Origin: Gemmobacter lanyuensis
GTDB lineage: Bacteria > Pseudomonadota > Alphaproteobacteria > Rhodobacterales > Rhodobacteraceae
Assembly (NCBI RefSeq): GCF_014652355.1
Contig: NZ_BMYQ01000011.1
Coordinates: 1-64,000 of the forward strand
Reading direction: 5' to 3'
Length of the DNA: 64,000 nucleotides
The position numbers and the translations under genes are program-made. Below are positions 54,031 through 62,212 of this stretch, piece after piece. The notes below the pieces were generated by a model, which was not told the origin of the DNA, did not search any database, and saw only the letters and a list, made by a program, of their open reading frames with translations. Position 1 is the stretch's first letter; every line of letters begins with the position of its first letter.

Positions 54031-54056
54031 CGCGGATCAACCCAGGGATCACCTTC

Positions 54057-54470
54057 ATGTCCAAACGGATCACCCATGATCTTGCCCAGCGTGCGCTTGC
54101 CGCAGGCGCAGCCAAATGTCGGGCGCTGAACGAACCTTCGGCCTTGGCCATCGTCGATGCGGGCGGGCATCTTCTTGCCTTTCTGCGGGTCGATGATGCA
54201 GCCATCTCGACCCTGAACATTGCGCAAAGCAAGGCCTATACGGCGGCCTGTCTTCGGTCGCCCACGCATCAGTGGATGGAGGCCGTGCAGCCCGGCGGCC
54301 CGCTTTATGGGTTGGAGCAGACGAGCGCCGCGCGCCCTTACATCTTCTTCGGCGGCGGCCTTCCCGTCTTTGACGGCACCCGGCTGATGGGCGCGGTCGG
54401 TGTTTCGGGTGGCCCGGCCGAGATCGATATCGAGATTGCGCAAGAGATGATCGTCGCCCTGCAGGGCTGA
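54057..54470 (+). CDS. GlcG/HbpS-like (DUF336) protein
   Basis: A 137-residue protein of the heme-degrading/GlcG family. RALAAGAAKCRALNEPSALAIVDAGGHLLAFLRVDDAA and AYTAACLRSPTHQW, and the C-terminal GAVGVSGGPAEIDIEIAQE, are family blocks. GlcG is named from glycolate operons; its role is unknown, other members bind cobalamin or heme or act as accessory subunits. Its presence beside a C-C cleaving complex and the bhc genes is suggestive only. Confidence 0.88.
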   Translation: MSKRITHDLAQRALAAGAAKCRALNEPSALAIVDAGGHLLAFLRVDDAAISTLNIAQSKAYTAACLRSPTHQWMEAVQPGGPLYGLEQTSAARPYIFFGGGLPVFDGTRLMGAVGVSGGPAEIDIEIAQEMIVALQG

Positions 54471-54500
54471 TGCATCCAGAACCATGGAAAGGAGGGTCTG

Positions 54501-54956
54501 ATGTCCGAACACGAGATCCGGGTCACCTGGCGGCGCGCCGAACACGCCACGACATCCGGCACTTACAGCCGCGACCATTTGGCAGACTACGGCAGCGATA
54601 CGCGCATCGCCGTTTCTGCCGCGCCGGATTATCTCGGTAACCCCGCGCTGGCCGATCCGGAGCAATTGCTGGCCAATGCTCTCGCAAGCTGCCACCTGCT
54701 CTATTTCCTCGCCCTCTGCGAGGGCAGCGGCTACCGGGTCGAAAGCTACGAAGACCGTGCGACCGCCCGGGTCGAGAAGCTGCCGGAAGGGGGCTTCGGG
54801 GTCACGACCATAACGCTGCGCCCCCGGGCCGTTTTTGGTGGTGACAAGCAGCCAACGGCACAGGCGCTGCATCGCTTGCACGATCGCGCCCACACGGGCT
54901 GCTTCATCGCAAATTCCATCAAGTCCGATGTGTTGATCGTGCTGGAGGGCGACTGA
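54501..54956 (+). CDS. OsmC family protein
   Basis: A 151-residue OsmC/Ohr-fold protein. The two redox Cys are in NALASCHLLYFLALCE and DRAHTGCFIANSIKSDV. Such proteins reduce organic peroxides using lipoyl groups of the pyruvate or oxoglutarate dehydrogenase type, so a link to the lipoyl E2 of this operon is plausible. AAGGAGG precedes the start; the stop overlaps the next start (TGATG). Confidence 0.88.
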   Translation: MSEHEIRVTWRRAEHATTSGTYSRDHLADYGSDTRIAVSAAPDYLGNPALADPEQLLANALASCHLLYFLALCEGSGYRVESYEDRATARVEKLPEGGFGVTTITLRPRAVFGGDKQPTAQALHRLHDRAHTGCFIANSIKSDVLIVLEGD

Positions 54957-55252
54957 TGTCCGATCCGATTTATGTTGTGGCCCATGTCCGCGCACGGCCC
55001 GGACACGAAGATGCCCTGCGGGCGGCGCTGCTCAAGCTTGTCGAGTTTGCGAAGTCCGAGCCGGGGTTCATTCGCTATGACCTGCATGAGGATCTGGCCA
55101 CGCCCGGCCGTTTCACCTTTTACGAAATCTGGCGAGACAAGGCTGCACTCGATCTGCATGCCGCGACCGAAAACATGCGCGCGCACCAGTCCCTGACCCG
55201 GCACTGGGTGGCAGAGGCGGGCGTCGAGCTGGTCCGCAAACTTAACCGCTGA
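54956..55252 (+). CDS. Antibiotic-biosynthesis-monooxygenase (ABM) family protein
   Basis: A 98-residue dimeric ferredoxin-like barrel protein. VVAHVRARPGHEDALRAALLKLVEFAKSEPGFIRYDLHEDLATPGRFTFYEIWRDKAAL is the ABM signature, with the YEIW strand. Family members oxidise quinols, degrade heme or act as cofactor-free scavengers; the role here is open. Last gene of the first unit in this regulon, with the site B operators 40 bases downstream. Confidence 0.85.
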   Translation: MSDPIYVVAHVRARPGHEDALRAALLKLVEFAKSEPGFIRYDLHEDLATPGRFTFYEIWRDKAALDLHAATENMRAHQSLTRHWVAEAGVELVRKLNR

Positions 55253-55291
55253 CAGCCCGGCGCTGTTTCATTCAAACGCATCGCGCCGCCT

Positions 55292-55337
55292 ATGAAAACG
55301 TTGACATCTTCATGTGTAAAGATGTACACGTTTACAT
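55292..55337 (+). promoter_or_regulatory. Paired LacI-type operators on promoter, site B
   Basis: ATGAAAACGTTGACAT (55292-55307) and ATGTACACGTTTACAT (55322-55337), 30 bases start to start, 65 bases before the Gfo/Idh/MocA gene. The first copy has one weaker half-site. TTGACA and TGTACA are again 16 bases apart. Confidence 0.82.
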
Positions 55338-55402
55338 AAGGCCGATGAGAACCGCACAACCCATCCGCCGGGGTGGGGTGACTTCACCAAAGGAGAAACA
55401 AG

Positions 55403-56569
55403 GTGAAACCGCTGAACGTCGCACTCATTGGCACGGGCTTCATGGGCAAGGCCCATTCGATTGCCACGGCTGTCGTCCCGATCCTGTTTGGCGCGCCGGT
55501 CGAGGTCGTCCGCAAGGTCGTGGTCGACATTGACGAGGAACTGGCCCGCAATGCGGCCAAGACCTATGGTTTCGAGGAATACGCGACCGACTGGCGCGAG
55601 GTCGTGAACCGCCCCGATATCGACATCATCGACATCTGCACCCCCAACGATACACATGCCCCGATTGGCATCGCAGCCGCCAAGGCGGGCAAACACATCC
55701 TGTGTGAAAAGCCGATGTCGATGACCGTGGCCGAGGCCGAGGAGATGCAGGCCGAGGCGCGCAAAACCGGCGTCGTCACCATGCTGTCCTACAACTATCG
55801 CCACACGCCCGCGATCCAGATGGCCAAGCGCCTGATCGAGGACGGGCGCATCGGCAAGATCCTTACGTTCCGCGGGCACTACCTGCAGGACTGGGGTGCC
55901 GATCCGATGGCACCGCTGTCCTGGCGGTTCAACAAGGCCAAGGCAGGATCAGGCACTTTGGGGGATATCGGGACCCACATTGTCGATGCGGCACGGATGC
56001 TGGTGGGGGAATTCGAAGCGGTGAATTCCATCGTCAAGACCTTCGTCCCCGAACGCCCGCTGCCTTCGGGGCGCTTCTTCGGTCAGCGGGGCGAGGCTTC
56101 GTCTGAGATGGGCAAGGTTGATGTCGATGACGCCGCCCTGACCATGATCCAGTTCAACAATGGCGCCTATGGCACCATTGAAGTGACCCGCAATGCCTGG
56201 GGCCATCACAACCAGCTCGGCTTTGAAATCCATGGCACGCTGGGGTCCATTGCTTTTGATTATCAGCGCCTGAACGAATTGCGCGTGGCCTTTGGCGAAG
56301 ATGCCAAGTCTGACACCTTCGGCTGGCGGACCGTCTACTCGGGTCCGAACCAACCCTATGGCGATCTGCTTTGGCCGATTGCGGGGATGGGGCAGGGCTA
56401 CATCGATGTGAAGTCGCTGGAGTGGTATAACTTCCTCAAGGCCATCGCGGAAAAACGCGAGGCTGCGCCCAACTTTGCCGATGGCGTGCAGATCGAACGC
56501 ATCGCCGAGGCCATCCTCAAGTCCGGCGAAACCCGGCAGTGGGAAAAGATCGACCAGAGCGCCGTCTGA
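55403..56569 (+). CDS. Gfo/Idh/MocA family sugar oxidoreductase
   Basis: A 388-residue NAD(P)-dependent dehydrogenase. NVALIGTGFMGKAHSIA binds the cofactor, HILCEKPMSMT carries the conserved EKP Lys, and LGDIGTHIVDAARML near residue 190 has the catalytic Asp-x3-His. Members oxidise sugars, inositols or their acids at a ring hydroxyl. It is first in the second unit; the isomerase follows after a strong hairpin. Confidence 0.93.
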   Translation: MKPLNVALIGTGFMGKAHSIATAVVPILFGAPVEVVRKVVVDIDEELARNAAKTYGFEEYATDWREVVNRPDIDIIDICTPNDTHAPIGIAAAKAGKHILCEKPMSMTVAEAEEMQAEARKTGVVTMLSYNYRHTPAIQMAKRLIEDGRIGKILTFRGHYLQDWGADPMAPLSWRFNKAKAGSGTLGDIGTHIVDAARMLVGEFEAVNSIVKTFVPERPLPSGRFFGQRGEASSEMGKVDVDDAALTMIQFNNGAYGTIEVTRNAWGHHNQLGFEIHGTLGSIAFDYQRLNELRVAFGEDAKSDTFGWRTVYSGPNQPYGDLLWPIAGMGQGYIDVKSLEWYNFLKAIAEKREAAPNFADGVQIERIAEAILKSGETRQWEKIDQSAV

Positions 56570-56583
56570 GGGCCAAGGCCCGA

Positions 56584-56609
56584 CCGCCTTCCCGATTGCG
56601 GGAAGGCGG
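56584..56609 (+). terminator. Strong intercistronic hairpin
   Basis: CCGCCTTCCC and GGGAAGGCGG form a perfect 10-bp stem with a 6-base loop between the oxidoreductase and isomerase genes. A weak T-containing tail (CTTACTTCG) follows. It may end part of the transcripts and give unequal levels of the two proteins. Confidence 0.6.
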
Positions 56610-56633
56610 CTTACTTCGCACAGGGACACAGAG

Positions 56634-57482
56634 ATGACGATCAAGCTTGCCATGCACACATGGCCCTATGCCAGCAATCCGAGGTGGTTGCCGGCTTATA
56701 CCTTGGAAGAGACCCTCAAACGGATCAAGGCCATCGGCTATGACGCCGTCGAGATCGGTGCCGCCAGCCCCCATGTCTTTCCGCAATCGCTCAGCCCGCA
56801 GCGGCGCAAGGACATTGCGCAGATGCTTCGTGACTATGAATTGCATCTTTGCGCAATGCTGCCCGCGCATGGCGGTGGTCCGGGCAACAACGTCGCCTCG
56901 CCGGTGGCCGAGGAACGGCAGTGGGCGATGCACCACTACAAGGAGATGGTCCAGCTGACCTCGGACTGGGGTGGCAAGCGGCTGATTTGCCTGCCGGGTT
57001 GGACGATCTTTGGAACCTCGGCCCAACAAGGCTGGGACTGGGCACGCGATGCCATTACAGAAATTGCCACCTTTGCAGATGATTTCGGCATCGAGATCAT
57101 CATCGAGCCCACGCCCGAAGACAGCAATATCGTCAATACCTGCGAAGATACCATCCGCATGATGGAGGAGGTGGGGCGCAAGAACGTCAAGTTGATGTTC
57201 GACACCCACCACCTGATCGTGATGGGCGAGGTGATGAGCGACTACGTCTACCGCATGGGCAGCAATCTTGTGCACATCCACCTGTCCGACAATGACCGCT
57301 TGCCGCCTGGCAAGGGCATCGGCGATTTCCCGGGCCTGATCACGGCCCTGCGGGACACTGGGTTTGATGGCTATCTGTCGATGGAATGCGGCTGGACCCA
57401 GCGTGGTCTTTCGCCTGACTGGGTGGCGAGAACGTCGCTGGAGTACACCAAGCCCTTGGTGGACGCCGCGAACGCGCGATAA
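56634..57482 (+). CDS. Sugar phosphate isomerase/epimerase (TIM barrel)
   Basis: A 282-residue AP-endonuclease-2-like barrel. Metal ligands are visible in order: IIIEPTPEDSN (Glu), MFDTHHLI (Asp-x-His), HIHLSDNDRLPPGKGIGDF (His/Asp) and YLSMECGW (Glu). Members isomerise or epimerise keto-sugars, often after an Idh/MocA dehydrogenase. The start at 56634 has AGGGACAC upstream; an in-frame Met at 56475 lies within the previous gene. Confidence 0.9.
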   Translation: MTIKLAMHTWPYASNPRWLPAYTLEETLKRIKAIGYDAVEIGAASPHVFPQSLSPQRRKDIAQMLRDYELHLCAMLPAHGGGPGNNVASPVAEERQWAMHHYKEMVQLTSDWGGKRLICLPGWTIFGTSAQQGWDWARDAITEIATFADDFGIEIIIEPTPEDSNIVNTCEDTIRMMEEVGRKNVKLMFDTHHLIVMGEVMSDYVYRMGSNLVHIHLSDNDRLPPGKGIGDFPGLITALRDTGFDGYLSMECGWTQRGLSPDWVARTSLEYTKPLVDAANAR

Positions 57483-57487
57483 CAGAT

Positions 57488-57511
57488 GTCCGGGCCTTTT
57501 TTGGCCTGGAC
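57488..57511 (+). terminator. Hairpin after the isomerase gene
   Basis: GTCC-x-GGCC and GGCC-x-GGAC pair with one mismatch around a loop of six T residues, six bases after the isomerase stop. The Ts are in the loop, not after the stem, so termination is possible but unproven. The LacI gene starts about 95 bases later. Confidence 0.4.
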
Positions 57512-57606
57512 GACGCCCGTCATGGGTGATTGCACGACCTACCGGGGCAGGCCTATTCTGTTCCCTCCTTTGCCACCCGCGTGGAGCGAGATCGAGAGAT
57601 GGTTGA

Positions 57607-58593
57607 ATGACGAAGCCGCCAACAGTGCATGATGTGGCCCGACTCTCCGGCGTTTCGACGGCGACCGTGTCGCGGTACTTCAACGGCAAGCATGACATTC
57701 TGTCCCCCGAAACGCTGGAACGGGTCAAAAAGGCTGTTCAGGATCTGAACTATACGCCGTCCGAAGTAGGCCGTTCATTGCGGCTGTCCCGGAGCAATAT
57801 TGTCGTGATGTTGGTCCCGGACGCGACGAACTTCTTTACCGCAGACGTCGCCGTGTCGGTCGAAAGCGCCTTGCGGGACATGGGACGCACTCTTGTTCTG
57901 GCAAATACCTCTGAAAACGGTGCCAATCAGGACAAGCTTCTGACGGATGCCATTGGAATGCGCGCCGAGGCGATCATATTGCAGGGTGCCATCGACACGC
58001 CGCAGCTGCGGGCCGTCGTAAAACAGAATACCCATTGCATCTTTGTGAATCGCCGTCCAGCAGAAGGGATCGTCGCGCCTTATGTGGGCGTTGACAACTT
58101 TGCCGCAGGCCGGGCAGTGGGTGAGTATTTCAGGTCCAAAGGTTATGACAATATCATCGCCATTCATGGACCAAAACACTATCCTGGCAGCACCTCTCGT
58201 CTCGACGGATTTTTGCAGGGCTGTGGCCAGGCTGAGTCCGTGACGCAGATAGAATGCAGCTATCGCACCGAGGATGGCTATCAGGTGGCGCAGAAGCTTT
58301 TCTCCGGAACAGGGAAAAGCTATTCCATCTTCTGTGGAAACGATATGATTTCCTATGGTGTTTATCGGGCCGCGATCGAAAACGGCCTGACCGTACCGGG
58401 AAATGTTCGGATTTTTGGGTTTGATGGCTGTCATATGAACAAGTGGCTGGCCCCTTGGCTGTCCACCTTGCGCGTCAGAACTGATCTGTATGGTCCGGCA
58501 ATTGCAAGACTGATCGACATCCCCCCTAAGGCTGGTGCTTCGGCACCAAATGAAATCTTCCCGTTCGAAATGATCCTTCGCGAGTCTGCTTAA
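57607..58593 (+). CDS. LacI-family regulator, likely regulon repressor
   Basis: A 328-residue LacI protein. The helix-turn-helix and hinge are VHDVARLSGVSTATVSRYFNGKHDILSPETLERVKKAVQDLNYTPSEVGRSLR (residues 6-58), followed by a periplasmic-binding-protein-like sugar domain (from about 62; YDNIIAIHGP, SIFCGNDMISYGVYRAAIENG, IFGFDGC). It is the only LacI protein in the window and lies between operons B and C, so it is the best candidate to bind the paired 16-bp palindromes. Its GC content is lower than that of its neighbours. Confidence 0.92.
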   Translation: MTKPPTVHDVARLSGVSTATVSRYFNGKHDILSPETLERVKKAVQDLNYTPSEVGRSLRLSRSNIVVMLVPDATNFFTADVAVSVESALRDMGRTLVLANTSENGANQDKLLTDAIGMRAEAIILQGAIDTPQLRAVVKQNTHCIFVNRRPAEGIVAPYVGVDNFAAGRAVGEYFRSKGYDNIIAIHGPKHYPGSTSRLDGFLQGCGQAESVTQIECSYRTEDGYQVAQKLFSGTGKSYSIFCGNDMISYGVYRAAIENGLTVPGNVRIFGFDGCHMNKWLAPWLSTLRVRTDLYGPAIARLIDIPPKAGASAPNEIFPFEMILRESA

Positions 58594-58621
58594 ACTCCGG
58601 CATGATGAAAAGGGTAGTCAC

Positions 58622-58747
58622 ATGTTCAACCAGGTTCTCATCCTCGCCAGCCTTTCGCCGACATTTGAATTCTCCACCTATGGGGTGGATGGTAAGGAGA
58701 CCGGATTTTGGAGCCGCCTGTTTCAACGGCGTCTCAAATCTCGGTGA
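58622..58747 (+). pseudogene. Possible DJ-1/PfpI N-terminal remnant
   Basis: A 41-codon frame reads MFNQVLILASLSP at the start and GKETGFW near residue 25, which resembles the G-x-K-TGFW start of DJ-1/PfpI class I glutamine amidotransferase-like proteins. It stops shortly after, without the catalytic Cys region. It may be the stub of a lost gene; the match is short and could be chance. Confidence 0.3.
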
Positions 58748-58781
58748 GCGTTGCCGTTGAGAAAATGAACGCGGTTGCCAG

Positions 58782-59663
58782 ATGATCAGCCTCCGTGCTT
58801 TGGAGATCTACTACTGGACTGCCAAGCTGAGCAGCTTTTCCCGTGCTGCAGAGAAGCTTAACACGACGCAACCCACGGTGTCACAGCGAATCCTGGCGCT
58901 GGAAGAGCATTTCGGACGCCAGTTGATGAACCGTGCGAGCAAGCCTGTTTCGTTGACACGAGACGGGCAAAGGATGTTTGCACATGTCGAGCTGATACTG
59001 CAGCAGATCGCAAAGTTGAATCAAGATTTTGATCAACCCGGCCATATCGGATCTGTCCGTCTGGGTGTGTCCGAAACGATTGTCCACACCTGGTTGGGAT
59101 CATTTCTGGAAGCGTCGCATCAGCGCTTTCCGCAGGTCGACTTTGAAATTTCCGTCGATGTTACTCCGGAATTGCAACGTGGGCTGAGCGAAGGTGAGCT
59201 TGATATCGCCTTCATGCTGGGGCCAGCCAGTGTTGATGGACTTGCCTGCCATCATCTGCAGGACTCACCGATGCAATTCTATGCTGCACCAGATTTGATA
59301 CCGGGCAACCATTTCAAGTCTGAACATATTGGTCATTTTCCGATCCTGACCTATCCTCGACATGCCTATCCGCATAGCCAAGTGCGCGAATTGTTGCAGC
59401 GCCGGGGTGGACAACAGCCCCGTATCTTTCCCAATTCATCCTTGTCAACGATGGAGCGAATGGCTGTGGATCGAATAGGGGTGGCCTTGGTGGCGCAGGG
59501 GGCTTTCCAGTTGTCCCTTGAGCAAGGCAAGCTTGTGGCTTTGAAAAGTGATCTGCCTATACCCGTGCTTCCATTCTATTCGTTTTATCTGACTGGGTTG
59601 GGAGATGGGGTTCTCTCGGATCTTACCACAATCGCGCAGACGGTGGCACAACAGCTGGGCTGA
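58782..59663 (+). CDS. LysR-family regulator
   Basis: A 293-residue LysR protein. The helix-turn-helix is RALEIYYWTAKLSSFSRAAEKLNTTQPTVSQRILALEEHFG; the effector domain starts near residue 90 (GSVRLGVSETIVHTWLGSF). It is followed, 150 bases later and in the same direction, by the glutamate-cyclase-like gene, which it may control. Its GC content is lower than that of its neighbours, like the LacI gene before it, hinting at separate acquisition. Confidence 0.88.
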   Translation: MISLRALEIYYWTAKLSSFSRAAEKLNTTQPTVSQRILALEEHFGRQLMNRASKPVSLTRDGQRMFAHVELILQQIAKLNQDFDQPGHIGSVRLGVSETIVHTWLGSFLEASHQRFPQVDFEISVDVTPELQRGLSEGELDIAFMLGPASVDGLACHHLQDSPMQFYAAPDLIPGNHFKSEHIGHFPILTYPRHAYPHSQVRELLQRRGGQQPRIFPNSSLSTMERMAVDRIGVALVAQGAFQLSLEQGKLVALKSDLPIPVLPFYSFYLTGLGDGVLSDLTTIAQTVAQQLG

Positions 59664-59816
59664 GCCATTCGCTAACCTGATGCAGCTTTATCAGATATTA
59701 TAATTTTACTTGAAGAACGTTGATCCTGGAATATGGGCTGTCCCGGCTATGGGAAAAGGCGGTTCGCACCGAAGCCCCTGCTGTGGGAAACACCCCAACC
59801 TCATCCCAAGAAAGAA

Positions 59817-60911
59817 ATGTCCCTCATGAACGCTGCACCCCCGATGCTCGATTTCACCCATGGAAAAGGAGCAATGACGGCAACAACGATCGAAAACTTC
59901 ATGACGCTTGACCTGACGGGCGTCGGATTGATTGGTAAGATCTATGCCGCATTGCAGCAGGTGCAGCCTGGCCCTGCTTGCATGATCGCGGCGCAGATCG
60001 TGGTGAAGCGCCTGCGTGACCAGCCGGGGCCGGTGGTCATCGCGAGCGGCTTTCCCGAGGGCGCGGGCGTTCCGGAAACGGATGGTCCCGTGGGCGCGGC
60101 GCTTCTGGCGCGTGCGCTCTTTCTCGGGCTTGGGGTCGAGACGGTGATCCTGACCGATGCTGACTGGTTGACGATGATGGAGGGCACTTGCCGTGGTGCC
60201 GGCCTTGCGCCCTTGCCATTCCCCGAGGATGGAGTGATCCGCCCTGTCGAGTTCATCCGGCCGATCTATATCTGCACCACGCCGAAAGATGACGCGGGTT
60301 GCCGCGCGGTGACAGATGCGATTCTGGATGAAACGCGCCCGTCCCTCGTGATCTCCATTGAGCGCCCCGGCGCAAACGAAAACGGGCTCTATCATGGGCT
60401 CGGCGGACGCCCATTGGATGGGATGGTGGCGGATTACGATCAGTTTTTCCGGCGCGCACAGTCGCTTGGGGTGCCGTTTCTTGCGATCGGGGATGGCGGG
60501 AATGAATTGGGCATGGGGGTCGTCGCCGAGCAGCTGAAGACGTTTTCGCCCAAAGCCCGTGATTGCGGCACTCCTGGTCGCGGGGGGGTGGCCGCAGCGA
60601 CGGCTGCCGATCATCTGATCGTGGCGAATGTATCGAATTGGGGCGCAACCGGATTGATTGCGGCGCTTTCGGCATATCTTAACAAGCCCTCGATCTTCCA
60701 TGATGGGGCACTTGAGCGGCGCTGCATTGAACACTGTGTTGCCTTCGGAGGGGTGGACGGCATGTTCATGGCGCCCGAAGCGGCGGTGGATGGGATTTCC
60801 GCAGTCGAATGGGAAGGTTTGGTCAACGCTTTCCGCAACACACTGGAGCGGGTTGCGGGGCGTGTGACCGGATGGAAAGGCGACAGCGGCGATTGGCGCC
60901 AACTCAAGTGA
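59817..60911 (+). CDS. D-glutamate cyclase-like (DUF4392) protein
   Basis: A 364-residue protein of the DUF4392 family, which includes mitochondrial D-glutamate cyclase converting D-glutamate to 5-oxoproline. SGFPEGAGVPETDGPVGAALLARAL, SIERPGANENGLYHGLGGRPL, LAIGDGGNELGMG and VSNWGATGLIAALS are the conserved blocks. Several starts are possible (59817, 59826, 59874); 59817 is chosen for its spacing from AAGAAAG. Its link with the sugar regulon is unclear; it ends just before the site C operators and is probably controlled separately. Confidence 0.85.
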   Translation: MSLMNAAPPMLDFTHGKGAMTATTIENFMTLDLTGVGLIGKIYAALQQVQPGPACMIAAQIVVKRLRDQPGPVVIASGFPEGAGVPETDGPVGAALLARALFLGLGVETVILTDADWLTMMEGTCRGAGLAPLPFPEDGVIRPVEFIRPIYICTTPKDDAGCRAVTDAILDETRPSLVISIERPGANENGLYHGLGGRPLDGMVADYDQFFRRAQSLGVPFLAIGDGGNELGMGVVAEQLKTFSPKARDCGTPGRGGVAAATAADHLIVANVSNWGATGLIAALSAYLNKPSIFHDGALERRCIEHCVAFGGVDGMFMAPEAAVDGISAVEWEGLVNAFRNTLERVAGRVTGWKGDSGDWRQLK

Positions 60912-60942
60912 ATTACCGCTTGGGAAGATTGGTTTCCCTCAA

Positions 60943-60988
60943 ATGTACACGTTGACATGGCATCTTGTCTTGATGTACACGTTAACAT
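60943..60988 (+). promoter_or_regulatory. Paired LacI-type operators on promoter, site C
   Basis: ATGTACACGTTGACAT (60943-60958) and ATGTACACGTTAACAT (60973-60988), 30 bases start to start. TTGACA and TGTACA stand 16 bases apart as at sites A and B. The pair lies about 215 bases before the sugar-binding-protein gene, leaving a long leader. Confidence 0.85.
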
Positions 60989-61047
60989 AAGGCGAGTCGA
61001 AGGGGCCAGAAGAGCATCCATATGACAGCCTGACGGGAAGGGGAGGC

Positions 61048-61206
61048 ATGCGCCCGACGTCATGCCCAACCTCATTAGCAAAGACAGGAATGGCCGCGCG
61101 CATCGCTAAGCACGCGTTCAAGACCTGCGCCGGCTTTCGGCGCAGGTTCAGGAAGATGTCGTCAAAGACACGCGAACCCCATCGACAACCAACAAGGAGC
61201 GACTGA
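61048..61206 (+). CDS. Possible 52-codon leader ORF upstream of the sugar-binding protein
   Basis: A small frame begins at ATG 61048 after a very strong ribosome binding site (AAGGGGAGG, one base before it) and runs without a stop to TGA 61204-61206, which overlaps the start codon of the next gene as TGATG. The product would be strongly basic (RRRFRKMSSK near residues 31-40). A perfect 9-bp hairpin, CCTGCGCCG/CGGCGCAGG, lies inside it at 61124-61146. A coupled leader peptide is possible, but the spacing of the ribosome site is tight and the peptide is not known. Confidence 0.35.
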   Translation: MRPTSCPTSLAKTGMAARIAKHAFKTCAGFRRRFRKMSSKTREPHRQPTRSD

Positions 61207-62144
61207 TGAAAAAGTTCTTTCCGGGGCTGGCTCTTGCCACGCTTTCCGCAACCACTGCTCTGGCAGGCGACATCGGTGTCACCATTGCCACTTCGGATTC
61301 CAACCTTGCGCTGCTGATCCAGGGGATCGAGGCACATGCGAAAGAGCTGGGCCAGCCGGTGCAGGTCGAAATCGCGGATGGCGATGTCAACAAGCAGCTG
61401 TCTCAGATCCAGAACTTCATCGCGGCAGATGTCGACGCGATCATCGTGAACGTGATCGAAACCTCGACCTCGCCGACCATCACCAAGATGGCCGCAGATG
61501 CGGGGATCCCGCTGGTCTATGTGAACAACACGCCGCGTGACGTGGAGAGCCTGGGCGATACCGCCGCTTTCGTCGGGTCCGATGAATATGTTGCGGGCAC
61601 ATTGCAGGCCGAAGGCGTCTGCAAGCGCCTGACCGCGCGCGGCGTGACGGGTGAGGCTGGTGTTCTGATCCTGCAGGGGATTCTCGCCAATGAAACCGCA
61701 GTGCTGCGGAGCAAGGCCGTGCATGATGTGGCAGCCCGCCCTGAATGCAGCTTCATGAAAGTCATCGACGAACAGTCCGCCAACTGGGACCCCGTCAAGG
61801 CGCAGGATCTGATGACGAACTGGATCACCGCCGGATATCAGCCCGCCGCCGTGATCTCGAACAACGACGAGATGGCCTTTGGTGCGATCAACGCGCTGAA
61901 AGCGGTCAGCTGGAACATGGATGAGGTCGAGATTGCGGGCATCGATGCGGTCCATGAGGCGCTCGAATACATGAAGCGCGGCGATCTGGACGTGACCGTC
62001 TTCCAGGACGTGCGCGCCCAAGGTACCAGCGCTGTCGACATGGCAATCAGCCTTGCCAAGGGCGAGAAGGTCGAGTCGCCCCACTGGATCCCCTATCAGT
62101 TGGTCACGCCCGAGAACGTGGAAGAATATCTCGCGAAGTACTGA
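61206..62144 (+). CDS. Sugar ABC transporter periplasmic binding protein
   Basis: A 312-residue ribose/inositol-type binding protein. A signal peptide ([21 protein letters not shown]) precedes the two-lobed fold: [60 protein letters not shown] and [19 protein letters not shown]. It delivers the sugar to the RbsA-type ATPase and permease that follow. AAGGAGC is the ribosome binding site. Confidence 0.93.
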   Translation: MKKFFPGLALATLSATTALAGDIGVTIATSDSNLALLIQGIEAHAKELGQPVQVEIADGDVNKQLSQIQNFIAADVDAIIVNVIETSTSPTITKMAADAGIPLVYVNNTPRDVESLGDTAAFVGSDEYVAGTLQAEGVCKRLTARGVTGEAGVLILQGILANETAVLRSKAVHDVAARPECSFMKVIDEQSANWDPVKAQDLMTNWITAGYQPAAVISNNDEMAFGAINALKAVSWNMDEVEIAGIDAVHEALEYMKRGDLDVTVFQDVRAQGTSAVDMAISLAKGEKVESPHWIPYQLVTPENVEEYLAKY

Positions 62145-62159
62145 CCGGCAAAGCCTCGG

Positions 62160-62183
62160 GGGTGCATCCACTTGGATGCACCC
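62160..62183 (+). terminator. Strong intercistronic hairpin
   Basis: GGGTGCATCC and GGATGCACCC form a perfect 10-bp stem with loop ACTT, between the binding-protein and ATPase genes. No T-run follows. As in other importers, it probably keeps the binding protein in excess over the membrane complex. Confidence 0.65.
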
Positions 62184-62212
62184 ATCGGGTTGGCATCGCA
62201 GAGGGACCCTCC

